NCBI GenBank assembly: GCA_025093985.1
Contig: JACAAK010000007.1
Location: forward strand, 2,562,859-2,626,858
DNA: 64,000 bases
From: Calvatia gigantea
Taxonomy: Eukaryota; Basidiomycota; Agaricomycetes; Agaricales; Lycoperdaceae
Direction: 5' to 3'
Part shown: piece after piece, positions 11,346 through 22,703 of the stretch
Layout of the letters: each line of letters opens with the position of its first letter
Position numbering within the stretch: position 1 is the first letter of the stretch
Made by a program: the position numbers and the translations under genes
Notes under the pieces: generated by a model
Told to the model about the DNA's origin: nothing
The model's input: the letters and a program-made list of their open reading frames with translations, nothing else
The model's database searches: none

Positions 11346-13154
11346 TTAGTCCACCGTCAGGTTCTCGTCCAGCTCCGAAAACCCTTCGAAGAGTGATTTA
11401 AAGAGATTAATTGCAGCCTGAACGTCATGGGTTCCGGGGGGCAGTCTCGCCAATTCAGTGCATAGACAGCATGAGCACCCCAACGTCAGCAGTTCTAATA
11501 CCAATTTGCGACAATAAAGATCCAACGGCCGAGCCGCAGGGCCTAGCAATATGGGATATTAGATTGTCCAGAAGGCAGAAGAGATTGAAGCTTACATGTC
11601 GTTCCTGACTTCGAATTCCTGGACCTTGCCGTCGTACCGTTCGATCATGTTCACGATGAACGCTGAAATGGCATCGGTCACATAGCGCCGTCCAATGTTG
11701 TTCTTGGTGGCAATACCACCGTCAATGAGCGGATGGTGCTTTTCCTCGTGTTTCGGAATGTAATTGGGGTGGAGTGCGCATGTCATGTCACGCGGAAGTA
11801 AGAAGAATTTGGCAACTGATTAGGCATGGGTCTGGGGAGTAGGGGAGAGACGTTGAGGAGTATGGGTACGAGACTACTCGTTGCTCCAGAGGTTGATACA
11901 CTGCCAGTTTCATTGGTTAGGAGGGCAATGGCGTTCACATTTCCTTTGGCTTGAGGGAAGAGATCGGTCGTTGTGTGCTTTGCCAGCGTCTCCACAGCAT
12001 AGAAACTTATTTACAGCATTAGTATGACGATGAACCACTGATAGGGAAATGCCGTAGGAGGAGAAGGCGTTGTATACCAAGGACTAAGGTGAATTCGTTA
12101 TTAATCCTGCCAAGTACAGACAATTGGGTATAGTAGAAAGACCTAGAGAAAAGTCGTTAGAGATATTCCAGCTCACAGCGACTACGGCCTCGCGACATAC
12201 AATTCAAAGTCGTGGATCTCCTCAGTAGTAACGGACAGCTTTTGAGAGAGGAGTGACAGTAAGGCGGGATGACGGTTATTTTGAATAACAGAAGCTTGTT
12301 GGGCAGGCCTTGATCTAGAAGCTTCTTCGGTATCGCTGTCCCCATCTCCCCAACACATGGCGTTCAACTCTGATTCGATCATCCCCAGGACAGGAATGAA
12401 TTCTGTTTCTTGGTCAAATTTGAATTTGTCATTGACATCACGGTCCACTAGAAAAATACATGAACATCCGGGCACATGGCTGTACACACACAAAAATCAA
12501 CGCCCATGGTGAATAGCCAAAGTCGGAATATACAGGATAGAGCGATCGATCTTCACAAGTTTGGACCTGAAGGTATCGCCCGACTCAGCGATGACCACAC
12601 GACCAGTAGCTGAAAGGTCGCGATTCAGCCAGAAGCACCAGATACCGCCTCCGTAGGTTTCCACTCCGACCTGTGGTAAGTTGACTTTGCGCGCTTGGAG
12701 ATCGGTCGGATCTGCGGATGAAATTGTCATCAATGTTGTATGGGAATCCAACTTTGAGAAAGCTGAATCCTCAAGTTCGGACTATCAACGTGTGTTGCGA
12801 TGATGCTGAAACCATTCCTGTGTGCCATTTCTTTGGAGGCGTGGATGCTACAAGAGCGACTTGATTTCTAGAATATGGGTTTGCGCGTTAGCGAACATCA
12901 GCGACCGTTGCAGGGAAGTACCTGGTAAGGTAGTATTTCCCCTCTGGTGTGGTGTGGTCCCGGTCTTCGGTCCGATTGATCTAGACCAAGCTAGACTGTA
13001 TCGACAAGAAGAGTGATTGCAAAAGAACCTTTTGGAAATCAGCTCTTTCAAGCGAGAGTGTGGCGTTGTGAACGGTGTGGAACAGCATTGGCAACGCGTT
13101 CACGAACTTAAGAAGGCGGATGGCGGCTTCTGGGACGCCAGGATATGACAGCAT
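11346..13154 (-). pseudogene. M18 aspartyl aminopeptidase, degenerate copy
   Basis: M18 peptidases are cytosolic or vacuolar zinc enzymes that remove N-terminal acidic residues. Read on the minus strand the family blocks come in order: PEAAIRLLKFVNALP (about 13130), ATHVDSPNLRIQ (about 12790), VGVETYGGGIWCFWLNRDLS (about 12660), KLVKIDRSILYIPTLAIH, RHPALLSLLSQKL (about 12260), ALLTNETGSVS (about 11920), ALHPNYIPKHEEKHHP (about 11770), QEFEVRND, and PCGSAVGSLLSQIGIRTADVG running into GTHDVQAAINLFKSLFEGF with stop TAA at 11346. Defects: a TGA at SMH*IGE plus a frameshift in the last exon; NET where the family has NEE; and apparently RINN where the zinc-binding RxDN is expected. It has lost function. 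A further decayed copy lies at 28600-29690. Confidence 0.75.
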
Positions 13155-13158
13155 GGTC

Positions 13159-13173
13159 GGGGGGGGGGGGGGG
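13159..13173. repeat. Homopolymer tract of 15 G
   Basis: Fifteen consecutive G on the plus strand lie 4 nt upstream of the best start codon of the minus-strand M18 gene (ATG at 13152-13154). On that strand it is a C15 tract. It either lies in the leader or, if an upstream ATG at 13215 is used, encodes a run of Pro. Its length is likely to vary. Confidence 0.8.
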
Positions 13174-13818
13174 TCCTCGTCGGGAGGCAAGATGTCCGTG
13201 CCGGCCAGAGTCCCCATAGTACTTTTGAAAGGATTTCTTGAGGAAGGCCAGACCCATGATTCATTGAGTTGTTGAGAACAGAAGATGGCTCAGAAAACTG
13301 AAATGAGCCAGGAGGCAGGGGCAGCCGACGCACGCGTCGATGAAGCGAGAGGAAAGGAGCTGGTCCGACGTGACTGTGACTGCACTTTTGCCACAGTGCC
13401 ACTACCAAATCATCCGTTCAACACACAACCAGGGGATGGAACAGAGCGCCTTCAACACGGAAACGGTCCAGCAATTGCCGAGTTGGGGAAAGGTGCAGCA
13501 GCAACAGCAAGCACAACGAGCAGCCCAAAAGCTGCCACGTCCACTAGCTGGGAGTAGTTGCAGCAGAGGGTGGAACTGTTCTTGGAGAGGACCTGGCACC
13601 AAACCAGGCGCTTCAGAGCTGTGCGTTTGATGTGCGCCTCGAAAGGCTTGATCTCTTTGGTTCTGTTCTCCAACCCCCAAAACGCTCTCCCGCCGTAAAT
13701 GCCTAAATCCCATCCTCCTCCTAGCGGGACCTCCCAACGCTCATCTGCTGGTCCCTACTCTAGGTCCGCAACCCCACACAAATCTCGTTCGTATCATCTT
13801 GCAAGGCTTTGGTGAAAA
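13174..13818. other. No gene recognised
   Basis: Open frames of 90-110 codons exist on both strands but show no family motif and overlap one another. The plus-strand stretch 13420-13560 is rich in CAG/AGC-type codons (Gln/Ala/Ser). It may be remains of the M18 promoter or an N-terminal NLR segment. Nothing is supported as a gene. Confidence 0.5.
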
Positions 13819-16800
13819 ATGGATCACAGACTCATTTACCCCTCAGGCCCTAGTCCGTCTGTCCCACCTGGCGCTCTTGCAGCACGTTCGGGTGAGGAGT
13901 CCTGTCCACCCGTCATAAATGACAACTTGCCTACTGTTCATGGCCCAGGTATGCATTGGTGTGGCTTGGGGTATTGAATAGCGCTGAAATTTGGCCACTT
14001 GTAACTTTGTATAGTACGTGAAATCTTCCAACGGTTGTCTGATAACCCTCGTGGTTGGCCTGTGGCGTCCGTCAGCCGTTCGTAGCCCCTTGCCGGATCC
14101 AACTGAATTTGAGGCTGACTCCTAATTTCAGAGTCCCAACTGTCTGTCCCCACTGTGGTTGTCACTGGGCTGGCTCCTTCAAGTCAAGGGCTGCCAACAG
14201 CGTCCCTTGATCTCGGGGAGGAGCATAGAAAATATCAGCCACCGAGGTGCGTGTATCAAGACTTTGCGACATATAGATGCTAATGCATAATCACCACAAA
14301 TCTCGGACAATATCTCGTCACCTTGACATTGGTATTCAAGATATGGACGAAATCCCCGTGGTACATACGCGAGCGTCTTTTCAGTTGCATCCTGTGCATA
14401 GTTCTCGATGGTCTAGGGCGGGTGATAATCAAAGTGCGTACGCTCCGAGTTTATTTGTGCGTCGCAGTGTTCTGACAATTTTCAGCGGCGTTCCTGTCCG
14501 CTTCGCATAATATTGGCGGCTTTCTATCCAACGCACGGGGTGTTGTGATCAACCAACCGATAATGACAGAGGTTAATCAACACTACGGCCCGGGTGGTGA
14601 GCAACCTTAACTACTACATTCTGATTATTGGAGTGCTCACACCCTGTTGCCTTACAGTGTTGGAGGAAATGCGGAAGCACGTCATTCCTGGGGCGGAATT
14701 TGACTCCTCCGATCGTGATGACCCTCCGCGATGTCATCCGGATACTCGAACAAATTTTCTCGAGCAGCTTCAGATGCGCATTCATGACGACGCTCTGGGA
14801 ACGAGGATTATCTGGTTGGTTGGACCGGCCGGTGTTGGCAAGTCCGCAATAATGCAAAGCCTTGCCGAAATCGTGTGTCCTCTTCCCTCCCTCAGATGCG
14901 CGACCTTGTTCTTCTCCCGGCCCAATCACAAAGACGACCCCAAGAGGGTTTTTACGCCTTTTGGCATACCGCTTTGCCGCGGCTGACCCGGATTATCGTC
15001 AGTACATATGGAAAAGGTTGGGTGACGATCCCGGCTTCCTTGACAAGTCCCTTGACGAGCAATTCAAGCACCTCTTGGTTACTCCATTTACCACCGAGGG
15101 CATTGATTTTGGCACCCGACGTTGGGTGGTATTTTTAGATGGTTTCGATGAAATTAACGGCGAGGAGGGACAATGTAAGGATATTGGATCTGATCTACGG
15201 GTCCCTCCTCCCTCCCGCCCAAATTACGCCCTTCATCTGGATCATCGCCAGCCGACCTGAGGCCCACCTACAAGCATCTTTCCGTCAAGTCGAGCAACAA
15301 ATCAAATGTTTTTGGAAACTTAAGGTGCCGATCGACTCCGAGGAAACCTTGCTCAGTGTAGAACTCTACCTTCGCACAAAGTTTGCAAGGATCCGACGCG
15401 ATTACTCGGATGTTGTACCACCCTTATGGCTATCCGAGAATGACTTTCTGGACCTCACGAAAGCCTCTTTTGGTCTGTTCGTTTTTGCCTCTACCCTAGC
15501 CGATTATGCTGGCAAAGAAAATCCAGTATTTCGTCTCAGATACATCCTTTCTTTGATTGGCCAAAGCGCAACACGTTGGAACCCATTAGGCGAGGCGGAG
15601 AGCAACCCGTCCTCGCTCTTGACTTGTTATATACAACGATCATGATGGATATACCAGCCGACTCCCTTCCTACAGCAAAAATTATTCTTGGTTTCTATCT
15701 TCTTGCGCCTAAGGTCCCCCTAAACCTCCTCCTCTTATGCAATATTTTGGGGCTTGAACAGCATGTCGCTTATACTGCACTGCGCAAACTGCACTCGGTC
15801 CTTACGTTTCCGTCGCCAGATCAGGCCTACTGGAAAGGTGTCGAGTTCCTCCACGCTTCGTTTTCCGATTTTCTCAAGGACCGGTCTCGCTCCCAGCCCT
15901 ATTGCATTGACTTAGATCAGGAGCTCTCGAAGATATGGCGATGTTACGGCAACATCATCAAATTGGCTCCTACAGAGGGTAAGTTTCCGAGTTTAACACC
16001 CTTAAGGATGTATTGTGATATGTGTTACATTGAACAGCACTTAGAGATAATATCACACTGTCCTGGGAACCACCCTCAGACATCGGGAAGCGACCATTTC
16101 GTGATCTGATGCAAAAAAATAGCCACAAAGTACTGGGTTGCTACCCGGTTCGCTTCTGCCATGATTCTTCGTGCCGACATGCAGAAGAGCAACACCGTCT
16201 CTCACCTGATGCCGCCGACATCATCGAGGTCTTTGAGCTGCTCGGTTCCACGCTGTTTGAGATTGTACCGTTAGGTGATCAGGCACCCCTCTGCGACTGG
16301 ATCCCTAATCACGTATGTCAGATGTCCTAACCGTACTCAATCCACCTGCTCAGGACATACATAGGCACCGATTCCACTTCGTCAAAGGGTGATATCCAGA
16401 GAGTATGATCTGACGCAATTTAGTGAACATGACTTGGACAATATGTTCACAGGTCTTTGTGTAAGAAAGTGGGCTGTCTACCATATCCGCATCTGCTTGA
16501 ACAGCGTCTACCGATGGAGGCCAACAATGTTTGACTTGAGTGTAAGCTGATATCTTATGGGTCAAACAGCTTTGCTGAGTTAATTTCCTCCTTCTAGGGA
16601 CTCAGTGTTGGCCGGTGGAACGAAGCGAAACGACTTGCTCTGGAGCAGAGTCATGTTTCTTCGGGAACAGGATCACTCAATTGGAGTGTCCTGGCGAACC
16701 TGTTGGTCCTGCGGAAGAGGCCGAGAGCTAAACTAAAACATGCTGTCATGGTCAAAATCATACAGAAAAAGCCAACGGAATGTTATGCTGTCATCGAATC

Positions 16801-16864
16801 CCTTCAAGTAGCTGAAGGTGACGAAAGTATTGGCTATTCTGTGTTTCCTTATGTCGAAGAGTAG
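13819..16864 (+). pseudogene. N4: NLR copy with three frameshifts
   Basis: Same architecture as N3 and N5. A possible 5' exon starts at 13819. Exon 14486-14596 gives NIGGFLSNARGVVINQP. Introns are 14434-14485, 14597-14657, 15979-16037, 16313-16374 and 16542-16597. Walker A GPAGVGKS and Walker B VVFLDGFDEI are present. The NACHT exon is broken three times by single-base changes: near 14955 (after DDPKRVF), near 15172 (one base gained after EEGQC) and near 15625 (one T lost after SNP). Each restores homology in a new frame. The tail exons to TAG at 16862-16864 have no further break, with a 4-residue difference (RICLNSVYRW region). It is a young pseudogene, because only indels and no nonsense codons disrupt it. 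Confidence 0.75.
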
Positions 16865-17930
16865 ATTAGAATTCAACGCATGTGTCTGATAGCACTGCAT
16901 CATTTTGTGAGGCGACATTGTGTAATTCAATGAGATGGCATGCTCAACGGAGTTGAAACCGGTATGATTAACTATGTACCTGCCCACCAGCAACGTCTAG
17001 AGCTGCATGTAATTCAGCATAATGAATGGATTTACTTCTGGAAACCATACACGGACGTGTTCGCTCCATAAGGCATGTAACTGTTTCACGGGAGAACACA
17101 CGCATACGATACAGTGGTTGCATATGACGGAAGACTGTAGAGTAGAGTGGGCACCCCTCTCTTTTTGCCCTTATATCCTTCTTGTGGCCGCCGTTGACTG
17201 TCATCGATTCACCCAACATCATTAATTCTTGCCTTGGCTTGTCTGGGACACTCTGCACAGTTAGGAAAGGATATCAAGGTTTGTGATTTGTAGCGAGACT
17301 TAGATACAAAGTATTGTGGCGATGATGTGCGACTACCTCTGGGCGAAAGCCCGTGGGGGGTTCCCTGCCTGGTAGGGACAGCGCTGAGAGGAGACTTTGC
17401 TGCGATATCTGGGTTACTAGTTCCGACGCGTCGAGCCAAGTATCAGTACCCGTAGTAGTAGGGGGGTCTGGCTGAAAGAGGAGGCCGTAGGGGCAGTGGC
17501 GATTTCCAAAGTGGAGTTACGAGGCCATGTGCTCTTCGATTGGGTTTCGACACGTATTTCCAAATGGTCATAATGCGGGATGTTCCACTTACTTACCGCT
17601 CGTGATGCGTTCAGCGCAGTGAAATAGCACTGAGAGCCCGACAGTACCAGGCATCATCGATGTCGTGGGCGCAGTCGAGGCAGAGTAGGGGTGGGCGGGT
17701 CTTAAGGAGAGGGCTGGGTGCGGGGAGGGAGGGGCTGGGCAATGTAGCACCGGGAAATGGCGGAGCGGAAGGGAGCAGGGACGTAGCAGAGGAACGAGGC
17801 ATGGCAGGCAGGGGAGATGTGAAGTCATCACAAGGGTTAAACTGTTTGTTGGTCATGAAACGGGAAGCGGAATGAGCAGAGGACGATGAGGTTTTGGGGT
17901 GGGGGATGTGCTCACTCTACCGGAGGTTGT
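16865..17930. repeat. NLR 3'-flank repeat, copy after N4
   Basis: It matches 10280-11340 and 26004-26940 in order (AATACAAAGTATTGT near 17306, GGGTTCCCTGCC near 17358, the purine block near 17670). It retains CG, for example GACGCGTCGAGC at 17425-17436. The end near 17890-17960 (GGAGGTTGTTCGCAGGTCACT) resembles the N2 flank at 3240-3270 rather than that of N3, so N2 and N4 share a longer flank. Confidence 0.65.
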
Positions 17931-17959
17931 TCGCAGGTCACTAGCTCTCGGCGCTTGGT

Positions 17960-18500
17960 GCAGTCGACAGTCACGCTGGACCTCGTGTGATACGTCATTG
18001 CCATCTCACTTCCACTGCAATGTGGACGATGCCTCCCACCACAATCTCGTTCTCATTGCTAACGAAATATTGGTTAGACTGTACCTGCCTGCACCCGAGG
18101 ACCTTATCCTTGCCATTGCCATTCTTACAGGAGTGGCTTGTATATTCGCATATCCAAACGAAAAAGACATCTTCCTAGGTTCGTGACCTTTATTTCGCTT
18201 CCTTACGGGTCTATCCAAGCTGCCACCATCGGCAGAAATGCTTCAGGACCTCTCACCATTCCGTTTGTCTTCATTCGAACGCATCGGTCATCCGCCCATC
18301 GGTCCCCTGCCATTTAAACTCTTCTGGTGTACGACTTACCATTGCCAGCTCGAATCCCTCAAGTACCTCATCCCGGATAGTCTGAAATTGTGTTTGAAAA
18401 CATGGGGTGATCATTGTGGTGATAGTTTGGCCGAGGGTATACCGTCGATCACCGACTCCCAGAACATAGTGAGCTGCGATTATCTTCGTTGATTCTTGAC
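17960..18500 (+). other. ORF-bearing stretch, unrecognised
   Basis: Open frames (for example the hydrophobic DLILAIAILTGVACIFAY at about 18100 and LKYLIPDSLKLCLKTWGDHCGDS at about 18360) look gene-like in composition but carry no motif I know. They may be exons of one decayed fungal gene; splice sites could not be settled. Confidence 0.3.
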
Positions 18501-18597
18501 GTCAGCTAATGTCTTTGTAGCCGAAGTCGATGATTCCAGGCTCATAGTCCCCCAATAAAACTGCCTTCGCACCTGGTGAAGCGGGTATTTCAGGCAC

Positions 18598-19834
18598 TAT
18601 GGACTCAGATGACATTTATGGTTTGATTCTCCCATCATCCAACCATGCCCCTATGGACTCTGAGTGGTCACCGCATAGGCCAACTTCCCGAGCGACTACT
18701 CCCAAGGCTACCCAGCGATGATCCACACCACGGGGAACCGGGAGCGCAAACGAGTCACAAGATGGCAGTGACGGTGTTAGGATTGGATTAACTGCTGGGG
18801 AATTGGAGCAACAAGCTGGTTTCAAACGCTCTAGTTCCCAAGGTGAGCATTTAAAAGTCCTTCCATGGAACCGCTTGACAGGGGATCGGCTTCACTAGGC
18901 AGCCAGCAGGTTCATAAGCATCGATGTACAAAAAACAACATCATCCCCGCGAACCTATTTCAGCCGCGTGTCGCAAGGCACCTTCCAGACCGAGTCCCAT
19001 TACGCACCACGGAATTGGTTACTCTAAAGCCTCATCCTATTCTACCATTTTCCCTGTCGCTGGAAACCGAACTCCTCGAACTTCCAAATCCCAACTCCCG
19101 TCGACGAAATGTTTCTCCCTGTCCTCACGTTTTGAACGAAGAACTCATTCCCGAGTCATCTTCTCCAAGGTCTCCAGCGCAAGAGCCACAGCAGGATAAG
19201 GGGAAATCAAGAGCGATGGACATCTGCGATGAGAATGAGGTCATTGATGATAGCACCGAGATGGAGTATCTCCTTTCCCCACTGCCCAGAGGTCTGTGCC
19301 CCATTATAAACTCCTATTTACCACCAACCACTGACCTTTGCTCATCCATATGCGCAGGTAATAGGCTATGCGACCCATGGCTATTCAAACCCTCCCCCGC
19401 AAGGCGTCTACAATCCAAACCAATAATTGAACCAACCGCCCTGTCGGCCAACGCTGCTACGCTGGAACCACACGACATCTGATGGCCTTGGCGCTTTGGA
19501 ATGCGCTTATACTCTCGTTGCTGAAACACAGGGTTCATCCCAGGTGCCTATAGAAGAACTCGCACACACTGCGCACCTTGCCCACGAAATTGGTGCCAAG
19601 ATCATTGCGCAGCTCGCAAGAAGCATCGGAAAGCTTCTTAAACAAGGTCCTTCAAATCGCCGTGATTTATTTACTGTGTTGTTTCCCCCGTGCTTTCGGC
19701 TAGACCTCAATCCGGTCGATATTATCGGGCTCTCCAACATGATCTTAAACCACTATTTAGACATTTATTGTAGCCACCGTACCTTATTACCTTTGAAACC
19801 TGTGAATGAAAGTCCCCCTGGGGGTCCCATTTGA
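18598..19834 (+). pseudogene. Unknown multi-exon gene, probably broken
   Basis: A plausible start (MDSDDIYGLILPSSNHAPMD, 18598) runs in frame with one TGA (TPKATQR*) to SSQ followed by a GTGAGC donor at 18842. Downstream, a Ser/Pro-rich frame from 18865 contains the acidic stretch DICDENEVIDDSTEMEYLL. A possible 66-nt intron (about 19292-19357, GTCTGT..GCAG) leads toward the last frame, which holds ALECAYTLVAETQG and EELAHTAHLAHEIGAKIIAQ and stops at 19832-19834. No domain was recognised. The order and composition suggest a regulatory or retroelement Gag-like protein, but I cannot assign it. Confidence 0.35.
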
Positions 19835-19997
19835 TGAAGCCCCAAAAGTATTCCATGAGCATGCGCACGATGATGTCAGACACGGAGCTGAAAGTAGAGG
19901 TACTGTATTAATACAAGGAAGGCCCCGATGAAGATACAATACACCACTGAACCTCTGGTTTAGGCCACCAGGCAGATCGCCGTGTGGCTGCACAGCC

Positions 19998-20480
19998 CAT
20001 GATGCGATAATTAATGCCAGGGTGAAGTGGACTCGCCCAGCTAACCGCAAACATCGAGAGGTTCCTTCCACGAAAGGCGACCCCGTGTACCTCTCAACCG
20101 AAAATCTTAGTAATCCGAAAGGACGGGCTTGTAAATTAGCTCCGAAGTTCATCGGGTCTTATGCAATCCTTGAAGAATACAGGAATAATACTTTCTTGCT
20201 AGACATTCCCTCAGAATTGAAGCAACGAGGTACCGACCTAGCATTCCATGCCGACCTCCTTTGTATTCACGTCCCGAATGACGACAGGAGGTTCCCAGGT
20301 CGACAACTACAACAGGTGGTTGGCCTTGGGAAAGTTGGGGGGTGGTCAATTGAGAAAATTGGCTCTCACCACAGGAAGGGAAAATGGCTCTTTTTGGGCT
20401 TGTCTAAAAGACAGGTGACCGGGCCTGGTTACCATATCGTGAGGTGGCGAACCTTGAAATAATGACACAGTACCTTGAAC
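19998..20480 (+). pseudogene. Gypsy relic R1b: integrase C-terminus
   Basis: Direct-orientation duplicate of 4143-4620. It shows HDAIINARVKWTRPANRKHREVPSTKGD, then KFIGSYAILEEYRNNTFLLDIPSELKQRG and FPGRQLQQVVGLGKVGGWSIEKIGSHHRKG. A frameshift at about 20390 separates this from the WLPYREV chromodomain-like end. The core with the catalytic residues is absent. It is part of the segmental duplication carrying N5. Confidence 0.65.
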
Positions 20481-20707
20481 CGCGGGAAGCACACTCCATT
20501 TCAGAACTCTCAAAACGGACAAGGACTGGAGGAGACTTACCGGTCACGGGTATGAATTTCAGCCTTGCAGGGTACGATGGGAATACAAGGACCGAGTGTT
20601 GCCCTGAGCGTAAAAGCGAGGACGGTCCACGACAAAGGACTGTGTTCTTTTGCCCCACGAACTCTACTTGTCGTTCCTCCCACACTTGCTCCTTTGATCA
20701 GCCTACT

Positions 20708-21611
20708 ATGTCTTCTGGCAACTCCAACTTCACCGAGGCAGATGTTAGTACATTCCGTCAAGTTACTGCTGCCATTGAACGTGGAGAGTACAACCACGAA
20801 CGGCACGTTGTCCCCAAGGGGTGCCTGGAGTACTGAATCGCTCATCAGTATGACCGCCATCTCCGCCTATTCCCCAAGGTTCGGCGATTCAAGAGATCAG
20901 AGATGCCTCTGGGCGAAACCACAAAGTCCTCGACCCGACTCAGTTCAGGGCTATGAAAGGGAATCCTGATGGAGGATAACTTATCCTGGCGTGCAGAATG
21001 CAATGCCTTATGGTCAACCTGGAGGTTCGGCCTTTGTTCCCTTGTCGGCTGCGCTGTCCTCGTTGATCAACATAGCGCATGACATGGCTGACAGGTACGT
21101 CGAGATTCTGGGTATTATTGACCCCCGTCTGATCCGGTCTCCCTTTTACGAAAGACGTCTCCCCCCTCGCGGTCCCGAGTTCATGCGACCTATGGGTACG
21201 GGGACTCACGGGAGGGGTAGGAAGCCAGCTAATGGGTATGCTGGGAAGAAGAACCCTAAAGGCGCCCCAGGCAAACCGATGAACTGCGCCTGGCACCCAA
21301 ACGCTGGGCTCAGGGAGAAATTCAGTGATATGTCCCTTGACAACAGGGGACACAAGGCCACCACTGACAGGGCAGCGAGCAACAACACTGCCAGTGCGGA
21401 TGTTACCGCTGCCGCTGCCCCCGCTCAGCCAGCTGTCGGTGACAACACTACTCAGCAAGTCGTTGATGCACTGGCCCCTATTCAACCAGTTGCCGCCTTT
21501 GCCCCTTCCTTGGACAGAAACTTATCATCCAGTGAAGCAGGCTCTCAGTGTCCTCTGGGTCGTACATTAACCTGGGCGAACCCGTCCTCAGAGACATCGA
21601 CGCTCAAATGA
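20708..21611 (+). pseudogene. Gypsy relic R1b: downstream ORF of unknown function
   Basis: Second copy of the ORF at 4853-5793. The N-terminal part (MSSGNSNFTEADVSTFRQV..NHERHVVPKG) ends at a TGA after CLEY (about 20836). The rest reads open in one frame to a stop at 21611 (MPYGQPGGSAFVPLSAALSS, LINIAHDMADRYVEILGIID, and a low-complexity Ala/Pro tail ANVTAAAAPAQPAVGDN-like). The first part probably joins the second by a frameshift. No domain was recognised. Confidence 0.45.
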
Positions 21612-21788
21612 CTGATCTGATTTAAGGAACTTGCCTCGTCCCAACTGATGGGTTTGGGGCAGTGACTAAGTCATTCGTTTCTGACGATGCTCGGCTGTCA
21701 CCTTTCTCGTTAAGTTTCTGTTTTCCTTCATTCCTTTTCGCGTGTATTCGTTGTGGAGTAGGCTTTGTTCAAAAGCCTAAGAGGCGTA

Positions 21789-22703
21789 TATAGCGAGAAG
21801 TATGACGCGTAGGTATGTCAATGAATTCCTATGGAAAATCTTGGGGATCATGACCTATGATCCGTATCACACCTCGGCATGCATCTCACATGTCAAATAT
21901 GGCGCATCGGTGGATACACAATAATGGTCAACTTGATATGATATTGGGGGAGAGTGTTTATGACGGGGGGTGTGGAGGCTTGAGCTTAAGGGAAGGGGAT
22001 AGCCGAAGGAACGAATCGATGGTAGATGCTAGGCTGCTTCGTGTGGATGAACATCGTCCTCACTACGGTTAGACAGTAAAGGGTAACAAAAGGCGCCGGC
22101 TCACTTTGACAATCGGTGGGGAGGCCTGCGTGTGTTAGAGGAACCACACGGTTCCTGGCGTTTGTTCTGCGAAACAACGGAGCACCCAGAAAAGTTGAAG
22201 TCGACTCGCGAACGGTTACACATCCTTTGAGGAGAGGAGAGTTCCAATGACCAAGGTTGCACGAGGCGGCAGAGGTTTGCCTAGTGCATGTCCAAACCAT
22301 GTGACAGTGAACAAAGCGACAATGCAAGGAGTGGATAACGTAGGACCTATAGCGCGCCGTCGAATCTGGTGCCGAGGCTCCATTGGGCCATCCAAGGAGG
22401 CATTTGTTGGTTGGCGGTCTGAGGGTAGGCAGTATCACTGGATGAGTACTTGGCAGTAAGGGTTTACGAACAAGCTAGGCAGGACACAAGAAACGAGTGC
22501 AATTGTCGCGCAGACTGACCAACGACCTAAACCAAGGCACAACGAGTGGGATTAGTGGTGGGATAATACTATGCCGCGATGGGCGTCTCATAATACATAA
22601 GGATTCGTAAACCGCATTCTCGGGTGCCTCGTGTCTCCCACGTTCTCTTCTGGCATCCCGACCGTCTTCTCCACCACCAACCCTCTTCTCACTCTTCTTG
22701 GTA
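21789..22703. repeat. LTR and leader of the duplicated module upstream of N5
   Basis: Collinear with 5974-7147 upstream of N3. Shared words include GAATTCCTATGGAAAATCTT, the GTGGATACACA block and the CCATTGGGCCATCCA block. It includes the probable start of the R1b 3' LTR at 21789 and the presumptive promoter region of N5. I see no separate gene. Confidence 0.5.

Noticed and set aside
13402..13737. Minus-strand frame with a Cys run (CACCCCC)
   Set aside because: The Cys run is a CAG/CTG-repeat artefact read in this frame; no homology or conserved copy.
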